Shown: positions 50,289 to 59,027, counted from the stretch's first letter. The stretch: DNA of 64,000 nt from Fusobacteriaceae bacterium (GCA_900764925.1 CAAFPW010000085.1:12770-76769); one strand, 5' to 3'. The notes: generated by a model not told the origin, from the letters alone. Numbers and translations: made by a program.

Positions 50289-51226
50289 TAATCTTTCTCG
50301 TTAGAGTATTGAACTTTTTTAGCTGCCATATCCTCTTCTACATGGTGAGTTATAAATTTTAGATGATCTACATATATATCTTGGATAGCTTCATTTTGTC
50401 CAAGTCCCATCATTATAATTTTAGACACAGTAAATCCAGCTTTTTGTAGATTTTCATTCCAATCTACTGCTATGTCATTTTGTGCATGATCTCCAGCTAC
50501 GAACATGAAAGGCATAAGTATTACATCTTTTACCCCTCTATCTTTTAATTTTTTTACAACATTATCAAACTCAGGATATCCTTCAACTGTTCCAACAGCA
50601 TAGTTTTCATAACCTTGTGCTGAGAAAACATAATCCATCATAGCATAGGCTGATCCTCCAAAATGATGAGTTCCATGCCCTACTAAAACAACCCCTTGAT
50701 TCTCTTTAAGTGGTCCTATTTTATCTGCAATTGCCTTAGCTACCTCTTCATAGTCATGAGCCTCTGTTAAAAGTGGAGCCCCTAATCTTATATCTTTAAA
50801 TGAATCTTCATAAGAAGCAACCTCTTTACTTAAGTTTTCACTCTCTACTCCATTCATTACATTTGTTCCTTGAACTAACACATGAGTATATCCTTCAGCT
50901 TTTAATTGATCTAATACTTCTTGAGGATTTAATTTTATAATTCCTCTCTCCTTTAATCTTCTCATTATAATTCTTGAAGTATAAGCCTCTTTTACCTCTA
51001 CATTTTTAAACTCTTTTTGAACTTTATCATTGATTCTATCAATTGTCAAAGCTCTTGTTTCATCAAAAGTAGTTCCAAAGTGAACCATAAGTATTGCTGC
51101 CTTATCATCCTTTTTCATACCTTTAAAAAAATCTTTGTCCACAAATCCTCCATCTGAATGTGCCAATGCAACTACTCCATTCATAAGTAACATTGATCCT
51201 AAAAATAATTTTGTAACAGTTCTCAT
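50288..51226 (-). CDS. cbiK: Exported CbiK-like cobalt chelatase
   Basis: A 312-residue class II chelatase with a signal peptide (residues 1-22, ending GVVALA). Metal/catalytic His lie in GHGTHH (His 184) and AGDHAQND (His 247), as in anaerobic sirohydrochlorin cobaltochelatase CbiK; MVHFGTTFDETR is the N-terminal family motif. Most CbiKs are cytoplasmic, but a periplasmic form that binds haem is known from Desulfovibrio. A cobalamin riboswitch lies directly upstream, supporting a cobalt/tetrapyrrole role. Divergent from a haem/B12-type ABC transporter. Confidence 0.88.
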   Translation of the reverse strand: MRTVTKLFLGSMLLMNGVVALAHSDGGFVDKDFFKGMKKDDKAAILMVHFGTTFDETRALTIDRINDKVQKEFKNVEVKEAYTSRIIMRRLKERGIIKLNPQEVLDQLKAEGYTHVLVQGTNVMNGVESENLSKEVASYEDSFKDIRLGAPLLTEAHDYEEVAKAIADKIGPLKENQGVVLVGHGTHHFGGSAYAMMDYVFSAQGYENYAVGTVEGYPEFDNVVKKLKDRGVKDVILMPFMFVAGDHAQNDIAVDWNENLQKAGFTVSKIIMMGLGQNEAIQDIYVDHLKFITHHVEEDMAAKKVQYSNEKD

Positions 51227-51250
51227 AAAAAACCCCTCCTATATGATTTT

Positions 51251-51282
51251 GGGGAAATAAAAAATCCCCTTATTCTAGGGGA
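51251..51282 (-). terminator. Cobalamin riboswitch terminator
   Basis: On the minus strand CCCCTAGAATAAGGGG forms a 4-5 bp GC stem followed by ATTTTTTATTT, between the aptamer and the chelatase start. Likely the B12-dependent off switch. Confidence 0.75.
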
Positions 51283-51304
51283 CAAGTCTGAACTCTATAA
51301 AGAG

Positions 51305-51495
51305 TAAATATCCTCGTCCTCGCAAGATATTAAAATGTGTTAAGGCTGGTCTCCTGACTTAGCTTCATCTTACTTGGCAACCTTCCCAATGTCTCAGTGG
51401 TATATCTGCCGTTCATCAGCAACACAGTGGCGGGACCGTGGAGGAATAAACCTCTCTTCCCAATTAATCTCTCAAAGAGAACCTTAAAACAATAT
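51305..51495 (-). promoter_or_regulatory. Cobalamin (B12) riboswitch
   Basis: The minus strand contains the B12-box pieces GCCACTGTG, the upstream CCACGGTCCC arm, GGGAAGGTTGCCAAG and the near-invariant GTCAGGAGACCAGCC. These are followed by a P13-like hairpin (AATATC / GATATT) with a loop suited to the L5-L13 kissing contact. Cobalamin binding would reduce expression of the chelatase downstream. Confidence 0.95.
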
Positions 51496-51509
51496 TCTGT
51501 TCCAATATC

Positions 51510-51538
51510 AATATACTATGTTTAATTTAAAAAGTCAA
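51510..51538 (-). promoter_or_regulatory. Promoter of chelatase transcript
   Basis: Minus strand TTGACT (51533-51538), 17 bases, TATATT (51510-51515), a short distance before the riboswitch. Confidence 0.75.
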
Positions 51539-51610
51539 TAGTTAATGTTACAAAAATTGTAACTATATAAAAAGAATATCTTTTATCCTAATTTAATAAA
51601 AAAAAGTAAT

Positions 51611-51650
51611 AGTGATTTTCATTGACAAAGCGTGAATTAAATAATAGAAT
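51611..51650 (+). promoter_or_regulatory. ABC operon promoter with Fur-like box
   Basis: TTGACA (51622-51627), 17 bases, TAGAAT (51645-51650). AGTGA-TTT-TCATT (51611-51623), a 5-3-5 inverted repeat with one mismatch, overlaps the -35 box and matches the core of Fur boxes. Repression by Fe-Fur is likely if the organism has Fur; inference. Confidence 0.65.
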
Positions 51651-51680
51651 TTATTTATTAAAAGAGATTGGAGCGATTGT

Positions 51681-52577
51681 ATGGGTAAACTTAAAATTAT
51701 CTTTATATTTATAATTATAACAACATTCTCATTTGGAGAGGAAGTTTTCTTTATCAAGCAAGGAGAAGAGGAGTTAAGATTGGATTATCAACCTAAAAAA
51801 ATAGTCACTGATTCTGCAATTTTAGCTAGATTTTTTGATGCCTTAGAGATTGATTTAGCAGGAGTTCCCAACTCTTCTACTAAAATTCCTTCCAGATATG
51901 ATAACAGTGAAAAAATTGGAAAAGCTGGTATTCCAGATTTGGAAAAAGTAAAAGCTCTAGGAACTGATTTAGTAGTTGGTACACTTTTTTCAAAACCTAC
52001 AATAAAACCTAAGTATGATATGCTAGATATTCCAAGTTTTTACTTAGAAGTTGAAACTTATAACGAGTCTAAAGAGGTTGTAAAAATCTTGGGACAAGCC
52101 TTTCATAAAGAGGAGGTATCTAAACGTATTTTGGATGATTGGGAGAAAAGAGAGAAAACTTTAGCTGATAAAGTAGCTAATCAAGAGAGTAAAAAAATAG
52201 CTATTATCTATGGAAATGGTGAGAGCTTTTTTATGACTGGTAAACAACATTTTTTAGAGGAACTGATCTCAAAGATAAATTGTACAAATGTTGTAACATC
52301 TTTAGATAGTAAGGCTCTTGATAAGAAATCTGTACCATTTAGTCTTGAACAGTTAGTTCTTTTAAATCCTGATGTCATTCTTATTATGCCCAATAGTAAA
52401 ACAAAAAATGGAGAACTTTTTAAGGAGAGTTTTAAGACAAACTCTATTTGGCAACTAACTAAAGCTTATAAAAATAATAAAATTCATATTATAGATCCAA
52501 CTCTATTTAGAATGAGTGCTGGAGTAAACTCTATTGATGCATTGGAGGAGTTATACAGATATGTCTATGAAGGGTAA
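51681..52577 (+). CDS. ABC transporter substrate-binding protein (haem/B12/iron type)
   Basis: A 298-residue periplasmic protein with a signal peptide (MGKLKIIFIFIIITTFSFG) and no lipobox Cys. It has the two-lobe FecB/BtuF/IsdE pattern: GVPNSSTKIPSRYDN, then IPDLEKVKALGTDLVVG and LLNPDVILIMP. The N-terminal lobe is closest by eye to haem-binding IsdE-type proteins. The permease gene overlaps by 17 bases. Given the chelatase across the promoter, haem or another tetrapyrrole is the best guess. Confidence 0.82.
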   Translation: MGKLKIIFIFIIITTFSFGEEVFFIKQGEEELRLDYQPKKIVTDSAILARFFDALEIDLAGVPNSSTKIPSRYDNSEKIGKAGIPDLEKVKALGTDLVVGTLFSKPTIKPKYDMLDIPSFYLEVETYNESKEVVKILGQAFHKEEVSKRILDDWEKREKTLADKVANQESKKIAIIYGNGESFFMTGKQHFLEELISKINCTNVVTSLDSKALDKKSVPFSLEQLVLLNPDVILIMPNSKTKNGELFKESFKTNSIWQLTKAYKNNKIHIIDPTLFRMSAGVNSIDALEELYRYVYEG

Positions 52578-53550
52578 AAAGATTAGTTTAATTTTTATTT
52601 CAGCAATATTTTTAATTGTTATCTCGCTTTTCTCAGTTAGATTTGGAAGTGTAAACTTTCCCTTTCTAGATATAATAAAAGCTCTATTTAGTAGTGACTA
52701 TGACAATGAGATTTTAAAATCTATACTATGGGATATCCGTATTCCAAGAATCTTAATTGCTCTAATGGTAGGGTGTAATCTCTCACTTGCTGGGGTTCTT
52801 CTTCAAGCAGTTATGAAAAATCCTTTAGCTGATCCGGGACTTACAGGGGTATCTGCTGGAGCTAGTGTATCAGCTCTCATAGTTATGATACTATTTCCTA
52901 ACGCTATGTTATTTATGAATCTAACAGCTTTCATAGGTGGAGCCCTAGCTTGTGCCTTGGTTTTTCTATTAGCATGGAGAAAAGGACTCAAACCACTCCG
53001 TGTAATCTTAGCTGGGGTAGCTGTAAACTCCATTCTTGGAAGTCTTACAGGACTTATGTTCATTCTATTTAGTGATGAGATACAAGGAGTTCTCTCTTGG
53101 CTCAATGGAAGTCTCAATGGAAAAAACTGGAGTCATGTATATGGGATATTACCATACACTATTCTTGGTGTGATAGGAGCTATGACACTAATTAGAGATG
53201 CTAATATTTTACAATTAGGAGATAATTTTGCTATCAATCTTGGAATGAACATCCCTAAAAAAAGATTGAAACTATCTCTCTTTGCATGTTTTTTAACTGG
53301 AATCTCTGTGGCTAATGTAGGATTAATTGGATTTGTTGGGCTTATAGTTCCACATATGGCTAGAATGATTATAGGTTCTGATCACCTTTATCTATTACCG
53401 TTCTCCTCAATCTTAGGAGCAATTGTTTTGGTTTTAGCTGATACAATTTCAAGAACTCTCTTTGCTCCTATTGAAATTCCAGCTGGAATAGTTATGGCTG
53501 TCATAGGTGTTCCATTCTTCTTATATCTACTTAGAAAGACAGGGGATTAG
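52561..53550 (+). CDS. FecCD/BtuC-type ABC permease
   Basis: A 329-residue permease with about nine to ten transmembrane helices. Family motifs: WDIRIPRILIALMVG, NPLADPGLTGVSAGAS and LIGFVGLIVPHMAR (the coupling helix), as in BtuC/FecCD/HmuU. Start set at ATG 52561 (MSMKGKK), which overlaps the binding-protein gene; ATG 52567 is an alternative. Confidence 0.9.
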   Translation: MSMKGKKISLIFISAIFLIVISLFSVRFGSVNFPFLDIIKALFSSDYDNEILKSILWDIRIPRILIALMVGCNLSLAGVLLQAVMKNPLADPGLTGVSAGASVSALIVMILFPNAMLFMNLTAFIGGALACALVFLLAWRKGLKPLRVILAGVAVNSILGSLTGLMFILFSDEIQGVLSWLNGSLNGKNWSHVYGILPYTILGVIGAMTLIRDANILQLGDNFAINLGMNIPKKRLKLSLFACFLTGISVANVGLIGFVGLIVPHMARMIIGSDHLYLLPFSSILGAIVLVLADTISRTLFAPIEIPAGIVMAVIGVPFFLYLLRKTGD

Positions 53551-53551
53551 T

Positions 53552-54331
53552 ATGTACATAATCAATGGAGAAAATATAGAAATCGCTTATGAAAAAAATA
53601 TAATCTTAAAGGAATTGGACATTAAAATAAAAAAAGGAGAGGTTTTAGCAATTCTTGGAACCAATGGTTGTGGAAAATCTACTCTACTAAAAGCTATTTC
53701 AAGAATAATTCCATGTAAAAATGGAACTATATCTTTAGAAGGAGAGATAATACACAACATCCAAAGTAAAGAGTTTGCTAAAAAACTTGCCTTTGTATCT
53801 CAAAATAATGAGATCCCAGAGGATATAACTGTGGAAGATTTTATCAAATATGGTAGAACTCCCCATAAAAAATGGTATGAACTCTTAAATAAAGAGGATG
53901 AAGAGATAGTAAATTGGGCTATGAACATGTGTAAAATTGAAAAATTTAAAGATAGAAAAGTTATGAGTCTATCTGGAGGAGAGAGACAAAAAGTTTGGAT
54001 AGCTATGGTTTTAGCTCAAAAAACTCCTGTCCTTCTTTTAGATGAACCCACTACCTATTTGGATATCTGTCATCAATTTGAAATAATGGAGCTAGTAAAA
54101 GAGTTAAATCAAAAACTTGGGATAACTATAATCATGGTACTTCATGATCTAAATCAAGCTTCTCAATATAGTGATAGAGTTCTCGTCTTAAAAGATAGAA
54201 AAAAATATGCTGAAGGGAACACTAAAGATATTTTAACTACTGATCTTGTAAGAGAGGTATATAGAGTAGAGAGTGAAATGGAACTACAAAATAATTTACC
54301 ATATTTTAAACTTAAGGGTATAGTAAGATAA
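53552..54331 (+). CDS. FecE/BtuD-type ABC ATPase
   Basis: A 259-residue ATPase: Walker A GTNGCGKST (about residue 36), signature LSGGERQKVWIA, Walker B VLLLDEPT and switch HDLNQAS. ATG 53552 starts 1 base after the permease stop. It powers the three-gene importer. Family pattern fits iron-siderophore, haem or B12 uptake. Confidence 0.92.
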   Translation: MYIINGENIEIAYEKNIILKELDIKIKKGEVLAILGTNGCGKSTLLKAISRIIPCKNGTISLEGEIIHNIQSKEFAKKLAFVSQNNEIPEDITVEDFIKYGRTPHKKWYELLNKEDEEIVNWAMNMCKIEKFKDRKVMSLSGGERQKVWIAMVLAQKTPVLLLDEPTTYLDICHQFEIMELVKELNQKLGITIIMVLHDLNQASQYSDRVLVLKDRKKYAEGNTKDILTTDLVREVYRVESEMELQNNLPYFKLKGIVR

Positions 54332-54385
54332 GAGAAGTGGTTATTATAAATTCTTAAATTGAAATCAGGATAGAGTAAGAGTAAA

Positions 54386-54459
54386 GAAAAAGGAAAAAAA
54401 TTTACTGTAATGAGTATTGTGTAAGCACTAACGATTGAAAGTAAACTTTTTTCCTTTTA
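54386..54459. terminator. Bidirectional terminator between ABC and aminotransferase operons
   Basis: AAAAGGAAAAAAATTTACT pairs with AGTAAACTTTTTTCCTTTT across a loop of about 33 bases. T-rich on both strands. Confidence 0.7.
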
Positions 54460-54475
54460 ATATTTTTAAGTATTT

Positions 54476-55660
54476 TTATTTTTTGATTTTAATTTGAGAA
54501 TTTACTATGGAAGATAATAAAAACTCTTCCAATCTATCAAAAGCTTCTTTTAACAGTTCAATATCCAATGTACAAGCTATTCTAACAAAACCTTCAGCTC
54601 CAAATCCATTTCCATCTAAAACTGTTATATTCAACTTATCAAAAACTAATTCTGAAAACTCTGCACTTGTAAGCCCTGTTTTTTCAATATTTATAAATAG
54701 GTATATTCCCCCTTCAGCTTTAAAAACATCTAAAGATGGTATATTTTTTATTCTATTATAAGAATACTCCACTCTCTCTTTAAATAGAGGAACATTACTA
54801 TTTTTTATTCTCTCAAAATCCTTTAAAGCATATAGAGCTGCTCTTTGTGAAATTGAAGGAGCACTATATACAATTCCCTCATTTATAAATTCCATAGTTT
54901 CAATAAGATTAGGAACCTTTGAAATTGCATATCCTATTCTCCAACCAGTCATAGCAAAATCCTTTGAAAAGCTACAAATAGATAGTGTTCTATTCTCCAT
55001 TCCATCTAAAGTATAGAAAGGTGTGAAAGGTTTTTCATAGGAATAGAAATCATATACATCGTCTGCTATTACAAGAAGATCATATTTTTCAGCTATCTCC
55101 TTAACTATATTCAAACTTTGTAAATTATAACATACTCCTGTTGGATTAGATGGAGTATTTATGACAATAGCTTTTGTTTTAGCAGTTATACTCTTTTCTA
55201 ACTCATCTTTCTCAATTTGAAATCCATTTTCCATCTTAGTTTTTACAATCTTAGGAACCCCATTAGATAGTTTTATCTGATCCGCATATACTGGAAAAAA
55301 TGGAGCAAAGAGAATAACCTCATCTCCCACATTTAAAATAGATTTAAAAGCTAAATATAGTGCATGACAAGCCCCTGTTGTTATAAATACATCTGAACTT
55401 TCAAAGTTATAATTAGTAAAATTTTTCTTATGATAACTTACAATCTCTTCACGAAGTTCAGGATAACCAAAGGGATTAGTATAGTGAGTATGTCCCATAA
55501 GAGCATCAGACATCGCCTTTTCTATAACAATTCCATCTGTATGAATATCTAAATCTCCTATTCCAAGATTGATATGAGAATAATTAGATGAACTTTTTTT
55601 TAGTTTATCTCCCATTGAATAATTTCTAACTTTAAACTTATCTGCAATAAGATCTCTCAT
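54476..55660 (-). CDS. PLP-dependent aminotransferase (class I/II)
   Basis: A 394-residue fold-type I aminotransferase with the PLP Lys in SFSKDFAMTGWRIGY (about residue 232), ADDVYDFY preceding it, and INTPSNPTGVCY for cofactor binding. The N-terminus (GIGDLDIHTDGIV, HTHYTNPFGYPELREEI) is the usual aspartate/methionine/aromatic aminotransferase pattern; substrate not decided. Last gene of an operon with an ADH and an amino-acid binding lipoprotein. Confidence 0.88.
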   Translation of the reverse strand: MRDLIADKFKVRNYSMGDKLKKSSSNYSHINLGIGDLDIHTDGIVIEKAMSDALMGHTHYTNPFGYPELREEIVSYHKKNFTNYNFESSDVFITTGACHALYLAFKSILNVGDEVILFAPFFPVYADQIKLSNGVPKIVKTKMENGFQIEKDELEKSITAKTKAIVINTPSNPTGVCYNLQSLNIVKEIAEKYDLLVIADDVYDFYSYEKPFTPFYTLDGMENRTLSICSFSKDFAMTGWRIGYAISKVPNLIETMEFINEGIVYSAPSISQRAALYALKDFERIKNSNVPLFKERVEYSYNRIKNIPSLDVFKAEGGIYLFINIEKTGLTSAEFSELVFDKLNITVLDGNGFGAEGFVRIACTLDIELLKEAFDRLEEFLLSSIVNSQIKIKK

Positions 55661-55669
55661 ATATCCCCC

Positions 55670-56740
55670 TTATATATTAAAAAACATTGCTTTTTTCAAT
55701 TCTGATTTTTCAAATACAAATCCCATCTTCTCTAAATATGGAATATCTACTGAATTTAAAATTATATCTAAAACTTTATCCTCTACCTTCTCAAACTCTT
55801 TTAAAGAGATAAACTTTGTTAAAACAGTTGGGAAGTTTACCTTTTTATAAAAATCAAATAGTGTATGGTACTCTTCTATATTTTTTTCAAGAAGTAGTTG
55901 AACTAAAATACCAAATGCAACCATCTCCCCATGTAGATGATTTTTTTCAACAGAAGGTATATTTCCTAACCCGTAGCAAACAGAATGAGCTATCGCTCCA
56001 TTTAATTCTTCGTTTATTAAATTAGAAACCATTCCTGTATTGACAATTATAGATAAAACTACCTTTTTAAATGGTTCATCTAATCTTTTTGAAAAATAAG
56101 CTTGCTCTCCATATTTTAAAATTAACTCTCTACATAAAGTACTACACTCTTTTCCCAATCTACTTGGATAGTTGATAGGAACACTATTTTTTAGAGTATA
56201 TCTATATTTCAAATCTAACTCATAAAACTTGGCTAAAGTATCTCCCATTCCTGCCCAAATATATTTATTTGGTGCTCTCTTTATTGTCTCTAAATCAATA
56301 AAAGTCTTCACAGCTGGAGCTGGAAACTCAGCTATTTCTAAAAAACTTCCATTCTCATTATATACTACTGAAAGAGATGATGTTGCCGCACAAGTTGAAG
56401 CAATAGTAGGTATTGTTATAACTGGTAGATCCATCTTAAATGCTGTCAACTTAGCTGTATCTATAGATTTTCCCCCACCTATTCCCAAAACTAGATCAAA
56501 GCCCTTGTCACAACTCTCCTTTAAAATCTCCTCCACATTAGAATATGAACACTCTCCCCCATAATTTTTAATAAGGTGTTCTTTTTTATTTAAAGCATAT
56601 TCTAACTTCTCCTCAAAACTTTTTAGAGATTTCTCTCCAGTTATTACTAATACTTTTTTATATTTACTCAATTCCTTTTTTAATAAACTTTTAATATCTG
56701 TATCCACTACATATGAAGTGAATGAAAAATTTTCTAGCAT
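55670..56740 (-). CDS. Iron-containing alcohol dehydrogenase, glycerol-dehydrogenase-like
   Basis: A 356-residue dehydrogenase: NAD-binding GIGGGKSIDTAK, the TIASTCAATSSLSVVY loop and metal-site residues AHSVCYGLG and NHLHGEMVAFG, as in GldA. Substrate may be a hydroxy-acid or keto-acid reduction step, given the aminotransferase 9 bases downstream and an amino-acid binding protein upstream; inference. Confidence 0.82.
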   Translation of the reverse strand: MLENFSFTSYVVDTDIKSLLKKELSKYKKVLVITGEKSLKSFEEKLEYALNKKEHLIKNYGGECSYSNVEEILKESCDKGFDLVLGIGGGKSIDTAKLTAFKMDLPVITIPTIASTCAATSSLSVVYNENGSFLEIAEFPAPAVKTFIDLETIKRAPNKYIWAGMGDTLAKFYELDLKYRYTLKNSVPINYPSRLGKECSTLCRELILKYGEQAYFSKRLDEPFKKVVLSIIVNTGMVSNLINEELNGAIAHSVCYGLGNIPSVEKNHLHGEMVAFGILVQLLLEKNIEEYHTLFDFYKKVNFPTVLTKFISLKEFEKVEDKVLDIILNSVDIPYLEKMGFVFEKSELKKAMFFNI

Positions 56741-56770
56741 AAAATATCCCCCTCTACAACTGTCTAACTA

Positions 56771-57514
56771 TTAAACTCCATACTTAGCTTTTAATTTATC
56801 AATAGTTCCATCTTCTAAAAGTTCTTTTAAAGCTTTATCAAAAGCTTCTTTTAAAGCAACACTATCCTTATTGAAAGCTATTGCTTTAGGTTCTCCACTC
56901 AAAGTAGCCCCTATCTCTAAGTCACTATTTTTCTCAATAAAACTTTTAGCTACACTCTCATCTACTACTATTCCATCAACTTTTCCACTTTTAAGAGCTA
57001 CAAGTGCAGCTGTATTAGAAGTAAATGGTACCACTGTTGCTCCCTCTACCTTTCTTGCTGCAGCTTCTTTTGTAGTTCCAAGCTCTGCACCATAAGTTCT
57101 ATTTTTTAAATCTTCCTCTCCATTTATTGGATTATTCTTATTAGCTAAGAATGTTACATTAGATGTAAGATAAGGTATAGAGAAATTTACCGCCTTTGAT
57201 CTTTCAGGAGTAATACTCATTCCAGCTATAACAACATCTATCTTCTTAGTTTGAAGAGCTGGTATCAATCCGTCAAAGTTCATATTTTTCCATTCATATT
57301 TTATCCCTGTTTTTTGTGAAATAAGCTCTATAATCTCAGCATCCAATCCAGATATTTTTCCATTTTCTAAATATTCAAATGGTGGATATTCAGCGTTAGT
57401 TCCAACACTATAAACTCTATTCATATCCACAGTTGTTGAGCTTTCCTTTCCTCCACAAGATACAAGCATAGTTGCACAAACCCCAATTGCTAAAACTTTT
57501 AAAAACTTTTTCAT
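56771..57514 (-). CDS. Amino-acid ABC substrate-binding lipoprotein
   Basis: A 247-residue type-II substrate-binding protein: lipoprotein signal with lipobox LVSC (Cys about 20), then VGTNAEYPPFEYLENGKISG, GLIPALQTKKIDVVIAGM and AFNKDSVALKEAFDKAL, typical of polar or basic amino-acid binding proteins. Permease and ATPase are not in the window, so they must be elsewhere. First gene of the operon behind the 57.5-57.7 kb attenuator. Confidence 0.88.
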   Translation of the reverse strand: MKKFLKVLAIGVCATMLVSCGGKESSTTVDMNRVYSVGTNAEYPPFEYLENGKISGLDAEIIELISQKTGIKYEWKNMNFDGLIPALQTKKIDVVIAGMSITPERSKAVNFSIPYLTSNVTFLANKNNPINGEEDLKNRTYGAELGTTKEAAARKVEGATVVPFTSNTAALVALKSGKVDGIVVDESVAKSFIEKNSDLEIGATLSGEPKAIAFNKDSVALKEAFDKALKELLEDGTIDKLKAKYGV

Positions 57515-57539
57515 AAAATCTTCCTCCTAATGTTTTATT

Positions 57540-57582
57540 AAAATATAAAAAGCACTAATCCTATAAAAAGAATTAGTGCTTT
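57540..57582 (-). terminator. Attenuator terminator of amino-acid operon
   Basis: Stem AGCACTAAT / ATTAGTGCT (57551-57580; extends with AAA/TTT) with a 12-base loop, followed on the minus strand by TTTTTATATTTT. It sits between the leader ORF and the first gene, not after a gene. Confidence 0.8.
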
Positions 57583-57624
57583 AATTAACATTTGTATAAA
57601 CTTATATATCAAAATAATGTTATA

Positions 57625-57708
57625 TTAACGAATCCTTTTATTTAGGAATATATTATGTAAAATATTCTGTTTTGAAATATTCCTTAGGTTCATCATTATA
57701 AACATCAT
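57625..57708 (-). CDS. 27-aa leader peptide of amino-acid operon
   Basis: An ATG behind AAGGAGG opens a 27-codon ORF ending TAA at 57625. The peptide begins MMFIMMNLRN and ends NKRIR. Four Met in the first six residues and three Arg codons (AGG, AGG, CGT) could be control codons. Inside, AGGAATAT (minus strand, 57677-57684) can pair with ATATTCCT (57644-57651). A strong terminator follows 43 bases after the stop. Leader attenuation is the best explanation; which amino acid is unclear. Confidence 0.6.
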   Translation of the reverse strand: MMFIMMNLRNISKQNILHNIFLNKRIR

Positions 57709-57737
57709 CTTATCCTCCTTAAAATTTTATTTAATTG

Positions 57738-57766
57738 ATTATAGAATATGGAGATAAATTTGTCAA
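57738..57766 (-). promoter_or_regulatory. Promoter of leader and amino-acid operon
   Basis: Consensus TTGACA (57761-57766), 17 bases, TATAAT (57738-57743) on the minus strand, about 30 bases before the leader ATG. Confidence 0.85.
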
Positions 57767-57777
57767 GTTTTTTTTAC

Positions 57778-57807
57778 TTTACAAGAAATATAAAAACATT
57801 ATATAAT
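57778..57807 (+). promoter_or_regulatory. Promoter of thiamine-type binding protein
   Basis: TTTACA (57778-57783), 18 bases, TATAAT (57802-57807), 30 bases upstream of ATG 57838. Divergent from, and only 12 bases away from, the leader promoter. Confidence 0.65.
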
Positions 57808-57837
57808 AAATTATTAATTAAATACGAGGAGGAAAGA

Positions 57838-58815
57838 ATGAATAAGTTTTTATTAGGATGCTTAATTTTAGGTGCTTCTACACTAACTTTTGCTGAGGAG
57901 ATAACTATCTATGGTCCAAGCTCTATGAAATGGATAGAAAAAAAATATGGTCCTATTTTTGAAAAAGAGACTGGAGACACTATAAAATTTATCTCAATAG
58001 ATGGAATCGTAGGAAGATTAAAGCTTGAGAAAAAAAGAGCAAAAGCTGATGTTGTAGTTGGGATGACTGAATTAACAACTGAAATGGCTAAAAGAGAGGA
58101 TTTAATTCTACCATATACTCCACAAAATATTGATAATATAGCTGATGAAAGATTTAAAATGAGTAGCAGTTATGTAACTCCTTTTGACTATGGATTACTA
58201 GCTATAAACTACAATAAAGAAAAAATAGCAACTCCTCCAAAAAATTTAAAAGAATTGAGTAGTATGACTAAACAACTTATGATAGAAAATCCTAAGGTTT
58301 CAATTACTGGAGAAGAGGCTCTACAATGGAGTATCGCTCTGTATGGAGAAAATTGGTTAGATTTTTGGAAGGAGTTAAAACCAGCTATTTACAGTGTAGA
58401 ACCTGGTTGGAGTGAAGCTTTTGCAAAATTTACAACTGGAGAAGCTCCTATGATGATTGGATATGCTACAAGTAATCTTTTCTTCACTGGTGAAGATTCT
58501 TCAAAATACGATAGTTTTCTAATTGAAGAGGGAAGTTTTATGTATCAAGAGGGAGCTGCATTAGTTAATAAAAAAGAGATTAAAGATGGAGCTAAACAGT
58601 TTATGGAAAGAGTTCTATCTGATGAGTTCCAAAAGATTATGAGTGAAGAAAATTATATGTTTCCTGTAACAGCTATAAAAGTTAGTGAGGGATTTAAAAA
58701 TGTTCCAACTACTGAAAACACTGTAAAATTAAGTAAGGAGCAAATTAATAATCTAGTGGATAATTTAGAAAAGTACAAAAAAGAGCTAATCTCTACTTTA
58801 AAAGCTAACAACTAA
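57838..58815 (+). CDS. Thiamine-type ABC substrate-binding protein (orphan)
   Basis: A 325-residue periplasmic binding protein with a signal peptide (MNKFLLGCLILGASTLTFA). The pattern DGIVGRLKLEKKRAKADVVVG, then VTPFDYGLLAINY and LQWSIALYGENWLDFW, matches thiamine/TPP-binding ThiB (TbpA) proteins of the type-I family. An iron-binding relative is the alternative. No permease, ATPase or TPP riboswitch accompanies it here. Start by GAGGAGG before ATG 57838. Confidence 0.72.
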   Translation: MNKFLLGCLILGASTLTFAEEITIYGPSSMKWIEKKYGPIFEKETGDTIKFISIDGIVGRLKLEKKRAKADVVVGMTELTTEMAKREDLILPYTPQNIDNIADERFKMSSSYVTPFDYGLLAINYNKEKIATPPKNLKELSSMTKQLMIENPKVSITGEEALQWSIALYGENWLDFWKELKPAIYSVEPGWSEAFAKFTTGEAPMMIGYATSNLFFTGEDSSKYDSFLIEEGSFMYQEGAALVNKKEIKDGAKQFMERVLSDEFQKIMSEENYMFPVTAIKVSEGFKNVPTTENTVKLSKEQINNLVDNLEKYKKELISTLKANN

Positions 58816-58835
58816 AATATTTTTTAATTTCTTAC

Positions 58836-58864
58836 TTGAAAAAAGATGAAAAATATGTTAGAAT
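58836..58864 (+). promoter_or_regulatory. Promoter of pyr operon
   Basis: TTGAAA (58836-58841), exactly 17 bases, TAGAAT (58859-58864). Start expected near 58871, about 30 bases before the leader ATG. Confidence 0.78.
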
Positions 58865-58901
58865 AATAAAGATATATGTAAGGAAGTAAGGAGGAATAGA
58901 G

Positions 58902-59027
58902 ATGAGAAATTTTGATGTTAAGTTAAGAGATATCCATTCTATTTTTGATTTATTTTCTGACTATTTTATATTTTTTAAAAATTTTATTATAATAGATATT
59001 AAAGGAATGAAAACTGTTTTATTGTAA
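58902..59027 (+). CDS. pyr leader peptide (41 aa)
   Basis: ATG 58902 behind GGAGGAAT opens a 41-codon ORF ending TAA at 59025-59027, inside the loop of the attenuator hairpin. The peptide begins MRNFDVKLRD and ends MKTVLL. Its middle is coded by a T-rich tract (58950-58995, many TTT and ATT codons). The layout equals the E. coli pyrBI leader: RNA polymerase slowed at U-runs when UTP is low lets the ribosome reach and disrupt the terminator. No sequence similarity to E. coli PyrL is claimed. Confidence 0.7.
   Translation: MRNFDVKLRDIHSIFDLFSDYFIFFKNFIIIDIKGMKTVLL

Noticed and set aside
57540..57708. T-box riboswitch before the amino-acid operon
   Set aside because: The leader is too short and lacks the T-box core word and specifier-loop features; a leader ORF with terminator explains it better.
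57690..57837. TPP riboswitch for the thiamine-type binding protein
   Set aside because: No CTGAGA/ACCTGA-type core between promoter and start; only about 30 bases of leader.
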